Shown in pieces: positions 8,301 to 16,361 of a stretch of DNA of 59,577 nt; the first letter of the stretch is position 1, and each line of letters begins with the position of its first letter. The notes below the pieces were generated by a model. It had not been told where the DNA came from, made no database searches, and worked only from the letters and a program-made list of their open reading frames with translations. The DNA comes from Lachnospiraceae bacterium. GTDB taxonomy: Bacteria; Bacillota; Clostridia; Lachnospirales; Lachnospiraceae. The stretch covers positions 1 through 59,577 of the forward strand of contig JAFRIW010000033.1 in assembly GCA_017432565.1 (NCBI GenBank). Direction: 5' to 3'. A program made the position numbers and the translations under genes.

Positions 8301-11300
8301 TTAATAATGTGTGAAATCCTTCTCCCGCAGAATAATCATGTCGTCCGCGTCGTACCGCTTTCTGGTAATGACATCCATGAGTCTGCCGGGCGTCTTGCGG
8401 TTCGCATAGCGGATGGCCTCGTCCACCATCTCCCGGACCTCTTCGACGGTCACCTGGTGATCATTGGACTGGCTGGCAGCGATGCGGGACGCCAGTGCAA
8501 GTGCGCCGTAATCATCGATGCTGTAATCCAGGCTGTTCGCATAATTCTTCGCGTATTCCACCAGCGCGTTTCCGTCCAGTGCCTGCAGATCCACCCGGAC
8601 TCCGAACAGCGGAAGAAGTGCCGCGTTGTGCTCAAGGAAGTGATCCATGTTCCGCCGCCGGTCAGTCAGGATGACGATCATGCCGCGGTCTTCCTTCTTC
8701 AATTCTTTAATGATGAGATCAACACTGTCTTCCCGCAGTGCGGAGGCGTCGTCGATAATCAGCGCGCCCTGTTCGAGCTCGGCCAGTGCCCGCGCGATAT
8801 CCTTGCGGTTCAGCACCGGTCCGGTTGTTCTCGCAACCTTGCCGACAAAATCCGGCTCCCGGTCCTTCACTTCCCGCAGAATGCCTTTTGCAACCTGCAG
8901 TGTGTCCTTCTCCTCCGGGCCGGTGAGAATCAGATTGCCTCTGTCTGAAGGCAGGCAGATTGCACTCACTGCCTCACGGATCTGTGTGCGGTTTTCCTTC
9001 AGACTGAAGCTGGCGCCGTACAGCACCTTCATGCGGGCTGCTTCTCTGGCTGCCCGGTGTCTGCGGTCTGTCTGGTCGGTGGCGGCGGGGCGGCGTCTCT
9101 CGCGGCGCTGCTCACGCTCCGGCTCCTGATCCTGTCCGTCGGATTCCTCGTCCGCGTCTTCTTCCGCCGGGCCCTCTTCAGGCTCCTCAGGTTCCGTATG
9201 CTCCTCCGGCTCTCTCTCTTCTCTTTCTTCCCTGACAGAGCGCCGCGCAGGCTTCACCGGAATCTGATCGGTCTCATCGTCGTTGTAGTCCGCTTCTTCG
9301 TAGGACTCTTCCTCGTCGCCGTAGCCGTCTTCATACTCATCCTGCGGAATCTGCATCGTGTAATCGGACTCCGGCATATGCGGAATGGTCTTCGCCCTTG
9401 CGGGACGCTCTTCCCGTTCCTCATAAGCCTCCTGCTCCGCGGGCTCTTCCTCCGGAAGATCATCCGGGAGCTCTTCGGTAAAGATTGCGCGTTCGCTCAG
9501 GAAGCTCTCCGCAACGGGCGGCTTCGGTGCAGGGGCCGGGACGGGCACAGTCTCTTCCTGCAGTACCGGCTCTGCGGCGGCAGGAACCTCCTGAACCTCT
9601 TTCTGCTCCGGCTCAGATGCTTTCTCCGGCTCTTCCTCTTCAAAAGCAGCAAAGATCGCAGCTTCAGCCCGCTTTACTTCGTCGTCCTCTTTCTCATAGT
9701 CGGTGGTCAGACGCAGTTCTTCTTCATATGCGTCCAGCGTCGCCGTCGCGCTCAGATCTTCCATCAGCGGCTTCCTGGGCGGCTCGGGCTTCGGCGCCGG
9801 GGCCGGAACCGGTGCAGGTGCAGGGGCCGGTGCAGGTGCAGGCGCAGGTGCGCTCTCCTGCTTCGGAGCTTCCGGAGCGGCAGGAGTGTCATTCGGGATG
9901 ACGTCCACCAGTCCGGTTCCCTCGTGCAGTTCGTTCCGGATGTCTGCGGGATCCCACAGTCTGGTTGCCGCGGGCTCCATTACCAGAGAATCCTTGCGGC
10001 CGACGGTCTCGGAATTTCCGATCTCCGTTCCCTCCGGAATCTCTCTCTGCTCACGCAGCTCTCTGCGGGCGACTTCGTCCTCGACCTCTTCAAGCTTGCC
10101 GTGCTTTAAATTCTCTTCCAGCTCGCGCAGCAGCGGACCTGTGTCCTGCTTCAGCTTCCGGCGCACTTCCTCCGTGTGCTTCTGCGCGGTATCCTGCCGG
10201 ATCTGCTCCCACTCCGCCATGACCTGGCTTAAGTCGATCTGGCCGGTGATCTGGCGCTCCGGAACCGTCGTTCCGGCGAAAGTCATCGTGATCTGACCGC
10301 CGATCTCCTGGGTGGTGATCCGCTCATAAGGATTCTCTTTCTTTTCTTCCGGCTTCGGGGCAGCCTCCTCAAGCACCTTCTGCAGCTGCTCCTGGTGGAT
10401 GACCTGTGTGGCGTCCGGCACATCCTCCGGCCCGCTCACCTCGGGAACCTCCGCCGTGTCAGCCGGATTTTCCGGCTCAGCGGGCTCTTCTGCCGCAGGT
10501 GTACTCTCCTGCTCTTCAACCTCTTCCGGCCTGCTCACCGGTGCCGGTTCCTCTTCCTGCCAGGAATCCGCGGACTCTTCTTCGCCGCGCCCGTACTGCT
10601 CCCCGCTGCGCTCATATTCCTCATCCGCGTAGTAAGGCGCCTCGTAAACCGATTCTCCGTACTGCTCCTGTGCCGGATATTCCTCTGTCACGTCCTCCGG
10701 GTAGGCGTCACGGATCGCTTCATAATAGCGCTCCTCATCCGTGTAGCCCGGGACCGGTGCAGGCTCCTGTACAGGCGCTGCTTCCGGCTCCTGCGGTTCT
10801 TCCGGCTCCTCGGCGGCAAAATAAGACTGATAAGCCGCTTCCTGCTCAGGCGTGAGCTCTGTCAGCATCCGCTTGAGAGAAAGGGCCTTGAAGACATACA
10901 TACCCTCGCCGAAGAAGGCGATGGTCTCATCACACTGCGCGATACACTTCGCGTCCTGTTCGGTCTGATAATACAGCTGTGCGAGCTCATAGGCCCACTT
11001 CGGTCTGTGCTCAACGGAATTATATTTTTCCAGTGCGGAAATCATGCCGTCCGCGCCCAGATTCCGGGCTCTGAGAATCATATAATTCAGGATATAGCGT
11101 CTGGGGTCGTTCGGCGCGACACGGATAAACTCATTGTAGAACTGGAGTGCGCGCACCAGTTCGTCCAGAATGATCTCAAGATCGCATAGCGCATAGAGAA
11201 TGTTGACGCTGCTGGGCTGTCTGTCGTAGGCGCGCAGCAGAATGTCGCGGGCGTCCACATAACGCTCGTTCTTTCTGTACACTTCTCCGATCCGGCAGAG

Positions 11301-11426
11301 CGTCGTCACGCTGCGCACACGGCTCCAGTCGATGGAATCCGCGACATGCGCGGCATCCTCATAGAGTCCGTCATCAATCAGATCATTGATCTCATTCAGT
11401 CGAAGTTCGTATTCGTACTTGTCCAA
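8301..11426 (-). CDS. Large TPR / Pro-Ala-Glu-rich linker / degenerate AAA+ protein, function unknown
   Basis: About 1041 residues in three parts. Residues 1 to about 210 are helical TPR-like repeats (for example RIGEVYRKNERYVDARDILL). Residues about 210-800 are a low-complexity Pro/Ala/Glu-rich, probably disordered linker. The last 230 residues resemble an AAA+ domain: LILTGPEEKDT sits where the Walker A loop would be but lacks GKT/S, ALIIDDAS resembles Walker B, and a helical lid follows. TTG at 11426 is chosen because AAGAAGGG lies eight bases upstream; a TTG at 11489 has no ribosome site. The gene lies between rsmA and glgB. It could be a scaffold or a regulatory AAA-like protein; no specific function can be assigned. 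Confidence 0.8.
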   Translation of the reverse strand: MDKYEYELRLNEINDLIDDGLYEDAAHVADSIDWSRVRSVTTLCRIGEVYRKNERYVDARDILLRAYDRQPSSVNILYALCDLEIILDELVRALQFYNEFIRVAPNDPRRYILNYMILRARNLGADGMISALEKYNSVEHRPKWAYELAQLYYQTEQDAKCIAQCDETIAFFGEGMYVFKALSLKRMLTELTPEQEAAYQSYFAAEEPEEPQEPEAAPVQEPAPVPGYTDEERYYEAIRDAYPEDVTEEYPAQEQYGESVYEAPYYADEEYERSGEQYGRGEEESADSWQEEEPAPVSRPEEVEEQESTPAAEEPAEPENPADTAEVPEVSGPEDVPDATQVIHQEQLQKVLEEAAPKPEEKKENPYERITTQEIGGQITMTFAGTTVPERQITGQIDLSQVMAEWEQIRQDTAQKHTEEVRRKLKQDTGPLLRELEENLKHGKLEEVEDEVARRELREQREIPEGTEIGNSETVGRKDSLVMEPAATRLWDPADIRNELHEGTGLVDVIPNDTPAAPEAPKQESAPAPAPAPAPAPAPVPAPAPKPEPPRKPLMEDLSATATLDAYEEELRLTTDYEKEDDEVKRAEAAIFAAFEEEEPEKASEPEQKEVQEVPAAAEPVLQEETVPVPAPAPKPPVAESFLSERAIFTEELPDDLPEEEPAEQEAYEEREERPARAKTIPHMPESDYTMQIPQDEYEDGYGDEEESYEEADYNDDETDQIPVKPARRSVREEREEREPEEHTEPEEPEEGPAEEDADEESDGQDQEPEREQRRERRRPAATDQTDRRHRAAREAARMKVLYGASFSLKENRTQIREAVSAICLPSDRGNLILTGPEEKDTLQVAKGILREVKDREPDFVGKVARTTGPVLNRKDIARALAELEQGALIIDDASALREDSVDLIIKELKKEDRGMIVILTDRRRNMDHFLEHNAALLPLFGVRVDLQALDGNALVEYAKNYANSLDYSIDDYGALALASRIAASQSNDHQVTVEEVREMVDEAIRYANRKTPGRLMDVITRKRYDADDMIILREKDFTHY
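9799..9852. repeat. In-frame hexanucleotide repeat (GGTGCA-like, nine units)
   Basis: Nine imperfect copies of a six-base unit (GGTGCA and close variants such as GGGGCC and GGCGCA) lie in the linker-coding part of the large TPR/AAA-like gene. On the coding strand they give alternating Ala-Pro. Because the unit is a multiple of three, copy-number changes would alter linker length without a frameshift. Confidence 0.85.
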
Positions 11427-11499
11427 AGAATGTTCCCTTCTTCCTCTGGCGCCGCCGCGGAGGCGGCCATCTACATCATATACCGTCAAATTCTGAAAC

Positions 11500-12387
11500 T
11501 CATACAGGATTTAGTGTATCATAGCCCAGATATTTTGACAATGCAGCATACTGCTCAAGGGAGAGGGCTTCTCCCCTTACAGTTTCGGGCAGATTCATTG
11601 TTTTCAGGGCCTCTGCGACCTGCTCTCTGGCAAAAGGTCCGAAAGGTGCCTGCAGCCCGTGGGAGACTGCATTGGCAAGTGTCTTTCTGCGCTGATTGAA
11701 CGCCGCCCGGATCAGGGCGAACATCAGCGGCTCATCCGCCTCCACCGGCGGCTTTTCGTAAGCCCTCAGGTACAGAACCGTGCTGTCCACATTCGGGTGG
11801 GGAATGAAGCAGGACGGTGCGACCCGGATGGCTGCCTCGGGCTGCGCATAGTACTGCACGGCGAGAGAAATGGCGCCGTACTCCTTTGAGCCCGGTCCGG
11901 AGCAGATCCGGTCCGCGACCTCTTTCTGCACCATGACGGTAATGCTCTCAAACAGATCCTTCTGCTCCAGCAGCTGCATCAGAATCGGCGTCGTGACGTA
12001 ATAAGGCAGATTGGCGACCACCTTCATCCGCTTTCCGGGCGCATACTCGTCCCGGACCTGCACCAGATCCGTTTTCAGCACGTCCTGCCACAGAATCGTA
12101 ACATTCGGGCAGTCCGACAGGGTCTGTTCCAGCACCGGCTGAAGGCTCTCGTCAATCTCCACGCTGACGACACGCCCGGCCGCTGCGGACAGCAGCTGGG
12201 TCATGGTTCCGATGCCGGGCCCGATTTCCAGCACACAGTCCTCCTGCGTAATGCCGGCCGTCTCAATGATGCCCCGCACAATATTGGCGTCGATCAGGAA
12301 ATTCTGTCCGTATTTCTTCCGGGCGCGGATGCCGAACCTGTCCAGGATTTCCAGCGTCGCGCCGGGTGAAGCCAGTATTTTGTCCAT
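11500..12387 (-). CDS. rsmA: 16S rRNA (adenine1518-N6/adenine1519-N6)-dimethyltransferase
   Basis: RsmA/KsgA (295 residues) dimethylates two adjacent adenosines in helix 45 of 16S rRNA during late 30S assembly. Typical features are KKYGQNFLID near the N-terminus, the SAM loop LEIGPGIGTMTQLL (about 55-68), the catalytic VANLPYYVTTPIL motif, and FNQRRKT in the C-terminal domain. The ATG has AAAGGA nine bases upstream. It follows tatD by 17 bases on the same strand, an arrangement common in Firmicutes. Confidence 0.97.
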   Translation of the reverse strand: MDKILASPGATLEILDRFGIRARKKYGQNFLIDANIVRGIIETAGITQEDCVLEIGPGIGTMTQLLSAAAGRVVSVEIDESLQPVLEQTLSDCPNVTILWQDVLKTDLVQVRDEYAPGKRMKVVANLPYYVTTPILMQLLEQKDLFESITVMVQKEVADRICSGPGSKEYGAISLAVQYYAQPEAAIRVAPSCFIPHPNVDSTVLYLRAYEKPPVEADEPLMFALIRAAFNQRRKTLANAVSHGLQAPFGPFAREQVAEALKTMNLPETVRGEALSLEQYAALSKYLGYDTLNPV

Positions 12388-12404
12388 TCCCGGAGTCCTT
12401 TCTG

Positions 12405-13199
12405 TTATCTTTGTTTCTGTTCCGGAAGTTCCAGGAGCCGGTAGAGGCGCATCGCGTTCCGATAAGTCACGTCTTCGACCTCTTTAGCGCTGATGCCCCT
12501 GATCCCGGCGATTTCCTGTACCACATACGGCAGGTTCAGCGAGGAGTTGCGCGTCCCGCGCAGCGGTGTGGGCGACAGATAGGGACAGTCGGTTTCCAGA
12601 ACAATGGACTCAAGCGGAACAGCAGCGGCCACTTCCTTGAGCTTTCTCCCGTTCTTGTAAGTCACCACGCCGCCGATACCGATATACCAGCCCAGCTTTA
12701 CATATTCCAGCGCCATCTCAGCGCTGTAGGAATAGCAGTGGATGACGCCGCCGGTCTTCTCTGCCCCTTCTTCCTTCAGAATGCGGAAGGTGTCCTCCGC
12801 CGCGTCTCTGGAGTGAATGATGAGCGGCATATCCTCCTCCCGGGCCAGCTGAATCTGTCTGCGGAACCAGTGATGCTGGACCGCCTTCTCAGGTTCATCG
12901 TAATGATAATCGAGACCGACCTCGCCGACGGCCACGACGCCGGGATCGTGCAGATGTGCGCGGATGTGCTCCAGCACCTCTTCCGTCATGGGACCGCAGT
13001 CGCTCGGGTGAATGCCCAGCGCTGTGAAAAAGACGGAAGGATAGCGGCGGTTCAGCTCCAGTGTGCGGTCAATACTGTCCGCGTCATAGCAGACATTTAC
13101 CGCCCGCCCGATGCCTGCCTCCGGAAAACCCGCGAGGATCTCAGGCAGATCTTCGGCAAAAGCCCTGTCGTTGTAATGTGCGTGTGTGTCAAAAATCAA
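12405..13199 (-). CDS. tatD: TatD-family metal-dependent hydrolase/deoxyribonuclease
   Basis: An amidohydrolase-fold DNase of 264 residues. Metal ligands are visible as FDTHAHYND near the N-terminus, GEVGLDYHYD, IIHSRDA and the terminal LETDCPYLSP. TatD proteins are 3'-5' exonucleases linked to DNA repair or turnover; the in vivo role in Clostridia is not settled. The start is TTG at 13199, seven bases after AAGGAG, which makes LIFDTHAHYND the true N-terminus; upstream in-frame codons overlap the tRNA-Lys gene and are unlikely to be translated. Confidence 0.93.
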   Translation of the reverse strand: MIFDTHAHYNDRAFAEDLPEILAGFPEAGIGRAVNVCYDADSIDRTLELNRRYPSVFFTALGIHPSDCGPMTEEVLEHIRAHLHDPGVVAVGEVGLDYHYDEPEKAVQHHWFRRQIQLAREEDMPLIIHSRDAAEDTFRILKEEGAEKTGGVIHCYSYSAEMALEYVKLGWYIGIGGVVTYKNGRKLKEVAAAVPLESIVLETDCPYLSPTPLRGTRNSSLNLPYVVQEIAGIRGISAKEVEDVTYRNAMRLYRLLELPEQKQR

Positions 13200-13277
13200 A
13201 TGTCCGCTCCTTAAGTGTATACGCAGATAAAAAGAAAACACCGCCCGGCGGATATCCGTCAAACGATGCTCCCTGCG

Positions 13278-13350
13278 TGCGCCTCCAGGGACTCGAACCC
13301 TGGACACCCTGATTAAGAGTCAGGTGCTCTACCAACTGAGCTAGAAGCGC
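13278..13350 (-). tRNA. tRNA-Lys (anticodon CTT)
   Basis: A 73-base cloverleaf: acceptor stem GCGCTTC / GAGGCGC, D arm with AGCTCAGTTGGTAGAGC, anticodon stem-loop CTGACTCTTAATCAG (anticodon CTT), T arm CCAGGGTTCGAGTCCCTGG and discriminator A. The terminal CCA is not encoded and would be added by nucleotidyltransferase. It stands alone about 80 bases before tatD. No integrase or direct repeat lies nearby, so it is not acting as an integration site here. Confidence 0.95.
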
Positions 13351-13463
13351 ATTTGTGAATTCCCTTTCGGAAACGCAAGTGTTATTATAGACTTCCGTTT
13401 TCCGTTTGGCAAGCACTTTTTTTACCGATTTTTTACAGCACCTTCCGCATATACGTAAAAGAT

Positions 13464-13501
13464 CGGGGAGTCCCCCGCCTCCGCAGGCCGGGAACTCCCC
13501 G
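13464..13501 (-). terminator. Terminator after the HerA-like ATPase gene
   Basis: A GC-rich inverted repeat with outer arms CGGGGAGT and ACTCCCCG closes on a GC-rich loop and is followed on the minus strand by GATCTTTTACG. It lies about 25 bases after the stop codon of the HerA-like gene. Confidence 0.7.
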
Positions 13502-13525
13502 AACAGATTGCGTCCGTGCTTTGTC

Positions 13526-15103
13526 TTACAGCTTGAACAGGGTGCTCAGGATACCTCTGCCGAGACTTGCGCCCAGATTTCCGCCCAGGAGCTTGCCGAA
13601 CCGGCCGAACTTGCCGCCGACCGTCTTGCCGACTTCGCGTCCGACCGTGCCGACCACGGAATTGCCGATGGTTTTGGCGGTCCGCTTCTTCTGACGCTCC
13701 GCAGCAGCTTCCTCTTTCGCTCTTGCCTTCTCTGCGGCTGCTTCTTCCTTCGCGCGCTGCTTCTCGGCCTCAGCCTCTTCCCGTGCCTTCTCCGCAGCGG
13801 CCTCGTCCTCCAGTCCCTTTCTCATCAGGAACTCGTAAGCCGAGTCGGGATCGTGGTACTCTGCATATTTTGTATAAAGAACACTTCCCTTGATCGCGCT
13901 CTGGCGCTCGGACTCGGATATGGAACCCATGCGGCTCTGCGGCGGCAGGATAAAGACCTTCTCGGCGACGGTCGGGATGCCGTCCTCGTCAAGTACGGAG
14001 ACAACCGCCTCAGCGGTTCCGAGATTCAGGATCGCTTCATAGGTGTCAAAAGCCGGATTCTCGCGGAAGGACTGAGCGGCAGCCTTGACAGCCTTCTGGT
14101 CGGAAGGCGTGTAGGCGCGCAGTCCGTGCTGGATCTTGTTGCCCAGCTGTGCGAGGACGCTGTCAGGAATGTCGCGCGGATTCTGTGTGCAGAAGTAGAC
14201 GCCGACACCCTTAGAGCGGATCAGCTTCACGACCTGCTCGATTTTGTCGAGCAGCGCCTGCGGCGCACCCTTGAACAGCAGATGGGCTTCATCAAAGAAG
14301 AAGACCATCTTGGGCTTGTCCAGATCGCCGACTTCCGGCAGGGTCTCGAACAGCTCCGAGAGCATCCACAGAAGGAAGGTGGAATACAGGCGGCCGTTGT
14401 TGATCAGGCTCTCCGAATCCAGAATCGTGATCATGCCCTTTCCTTCGCTTCCCGTTGTAAACCAGTCCTTTACGTCGATGGCGGTCTCACCGAAGAATTT
14501 ATCTCCGCCCGCGACCTCCAGGGCCACGACTGCGCGCAGGATCGCCGCGATGGAAACCGGGCTCATCTTGCCGTACAGGGCGGCGAATTCTTTATTGTTG
14601 GCCGATACATAGTTCAGCATGGCCTTCAGATCCTTCGTATCAATCAGAAGCAGATCATTGTCGTCCGCAATTTTGAACACGATCGAGAGGATGTCGCTCT
14701 GCAGCTCGTTCAGGTCCAGGATTCTGGCCAGAAGGAGCGGGCCCATCTCGGAAATGGTCGTGCGCAGCGGAATACCGTTCTCTCCGTAAATATCCCAAAA
14801 GGTCACGGGATAGCCCTGATACTTGAAATTCTTATCCGCGAGGCCGAAGCGCTCGATGCGCTTCTGCATATCTTCGCTGTCCTCACCGGCTTTCATCATG
14901 CCGGCGATATCGCCCTTGACATCTGCCATGAAGACCGGCACGCCCATCTCACTGAAGGTCTCGGCGAGAATCTTGAGTGTGACTGTCTTACCGGTACCGG
15001 TGGCACCTGCGACAAGGCCGTGGCGGTTGGCCATCTGCGGCAGCATTCCGATGCGGCTTCCGTCTTCCGTATTGGCAAACCAGATTTTGTTTTCGTAGAA
15101 CAT
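13526..15103 (-). CDS. HerA-like helicase / DUF853-type P-loop ATPase
   Basis: A 525-residue ATPase of the HerA/FtsK superfamily, DUF853 (YjgR-like) branch. Walker A is GATGTGKT (33-40) and Walker B MVFFFDEAHLLF. The QNPRDIPDSVLAQLGNKIQHGLR region is the conserved arginine/sensor part. A charged Ala/Glu/Lys coiled coil (about 425-470) precedes a glycine-rich tail with GxxxG-like spacing (about 475-525). The biological role of this branch is not established; DNA translocation is inferred from the fold. The ATG follows an AGGGGGTGCAG site. Its own terminator follows. Confidence 0.85.
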   Translation of the reverse strand: MFYENKIWFANTEDGSRIGMLPQMANRHGLVAGATGTGKTVTLKILAETFSEMGVPVFMADVKGDIAGMMKAGEDSEDMQKRIERFGLADKNFKYQGYPVTFWDIYGENGIPLRTTISEMGPLLLARILDLNELQSDILSIVFKIADDNDLLLIDTKDLKAMLNYVSANNKEFAALYGKMSPVSIAAILRAVVALEVAGGDKFFGETAIDVKDWFTTGSEGKGMITILDSESLINNGRLYSTFLLWMLSELFETLPEVGDLDKPKMVFFFDEAHLLFKGAPQALLDKIEQVVKLIRSKGVGVYFCTQNPRDIPDSVLAQLGNKIQHGLRAYTPSDQKAVKAAAQSFRENPAFDTYEAILNLGTAEAVVSVLDEDGIPTVAEKVFILPPQSRMGSISESERQSAIKGSVLYTKYAEYHDPDSAYEFLMRKGLEDEAAAEKAREEAEAEKQRAKEEAAAEKARAKEEAAAERQKKRTAKTIGNSVVGTVGREVGKTVGGKFGRFGKLLGGNLGASLGRGILSTLFKL

Positions 15104-15335
15104 TCCTGCACCCCCTTGTATTAAAGGAACAACCCGACACGTTCTCCATTTGGGAACTCATACGTATTCTATCATTATTCATCTGTCTTGTGCACTAAAT
15201 ATTTGAAAAGAAACAGGCACATCCACAATTTATTGTATATTCGGACAATTTCCTGATTTTGCCTGTTTTCCGGGGTGCGGAGCACAGGTTATAATCTCGC
15301 TAAAGAAGGCGGCAGAGCCGCCGGCACCGGGAGGA

Positions 15336-16361
15336 ATGAAAGCCTTGAATACCTACGCCATTACCCGAGCGATGATCGAATCCGCCGTCGCGCACGGCCT
15401 GAAGGAAATTGAAGAAGATCCCAAACGCAGCGCAAGGCGTCTGGTGGATCTGGGCAAGCAGTTTTCCAAAAACAGGTTCCAGGACCTGGTTTTTTCCGTC
15501 ATGCAGGAGCTGCTGGACAACGAGAACAGCGCCTACTATGACATGCTGGCCAATCTGCAGCGCAATTCGGATCAGGAGGCTTTAAAGCTCTTCGGCGTCA
15601 ACATGGGTTATATGGGCTGGTGCTACGGCGCGGGCCGGATCCGGAAGCAGCAGGAGGAGCTGGGCGTCTGTATTCCGTGGTGCCTGATGTTCCGCTATGC
15701 CCCCGGCAGAGAGGGCGGGATGAAGGCGCGCCAGATCGCTTCCCTGGTGGAGCAGGGGCAGGAGCTGGGCATTTATGTCTATTTCATCCGCCAGGCGGAT
15801 GCGGCGCAGACTCCTTTTGAGACGCTGAATCTCTTCGCGGCCAACAAGGAGTGTGCTTTTGTCTGGGTTCGTGAGAGCGGACGGCTGACCGCCGCGGAAA
15901 TCCAGCTGCTGGGCACCTGCAAAAACGTAGTGACCGTGCTGCCGGTCGGGGATCCCGAGTCGATTCTGACGGCCGAGCTGCTGCGGGAAAAGAAGATCCT
16001 GTTTTCCCTGTATATGACTTATTCTGACAGGACTTCTTTCAGTGAGACAAGTGAGATGACCATCCAGAACGTGCTGACGTCCCAGAGCTCTCTGTTCTTC
16101 CTGATCGCCGAGGACGGCACGAAGGTCAGTTATGAAAAGGAATGCTACGAGTCCCGCTTAAAGCAGGAGTTCCCGTGCCTTCTGATGGATTACTACGGCG
16201 ACGCACAGAGCATCTGTCGGGCGACGACCGAGCATCGTCATCTGCTGGAGATCGGCGAGGACGGCACAGTCCTTTTCCCGAAAGAAAAAGCGGGTACGCC
16301 GTTTGATTTCGACGCCCCGCTCACTGAGACTCTTGTTAAGATCATGCCGCGAAGATCTTAA
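15336..16361 (+). CDS. Conserved-looking protein of unknown function
   Basis: I do not recognise this 341-residue soluble protein with confidence. It has no signal peptide or membrane segment. The helical first 80 residues lead to MGYMGWCYGAGRIRK, then a mixed alpha/beta region (about 100-260) whose spacing recalls a TIM-barrel or radical-SAM-like fold; no CxxxCxxC cluster motif is present, so radical-SAM activity is not supported. GGGAGG lies only one base before the ATG at 15336 but ten bases before an in-frame TTG at 15345, which may be the true start. A TATAAT at 15290-15295 is a plausible -10 box. Its stop overlaps the convergent malQ stop within a shared CTTAAG. Confidence 0.8.
   Translation: MKALNTYAITRAMIESAVAHGLKEIEEDPKRSARRLVDLGKQFSKNRFQDLVFSVMQELLDNENSAYYDMLANLQRNSDQEALKLFGVNMGYMGWCYGAGRIRKQQEELGVCIPWCLMFRYAPGREGGMKARQIASLVEQGQELGIYVYFIRQADAAQTPFETLNLFAANKECAFVWVRESGRLTAAEIQLLGTCKNVVTVLPVGDPESILTAELLREKKILFSLYMTYSDRTSFSETSEMTIQNVLTSQSSLFFLIAEDGTKVSYEKECYESRLKQEFPCLLMDYYGDAQSICRATTEHRHLLEIGEDGTVLFPKEKAGTPFDFDAPLTETLVKIMPRRS

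Noticed and set aside
5820..8948. A plus-strand open frame of over 1000 codons opposite glgB and the TPR/AAA-like gene
   Set aside because: It is the shadow of GC-rich codon usage in real minus-strand genes; it has no ribosome site or family signature and spans three recognised genes and their gaps.
9799..9852. Regularly repeated units suggesting a CRISPR-like array
   Set aside because: Six-base units without spacers inside a coding frame; they encode Ala-Pro repeats.
13278..13350. tRNA-Lys as an attachment site of an integrated element
   Set aside because: No integrase, no direct repeat of the tRNA 3' end, and the flanking genes are ordinary housekeeping genes.
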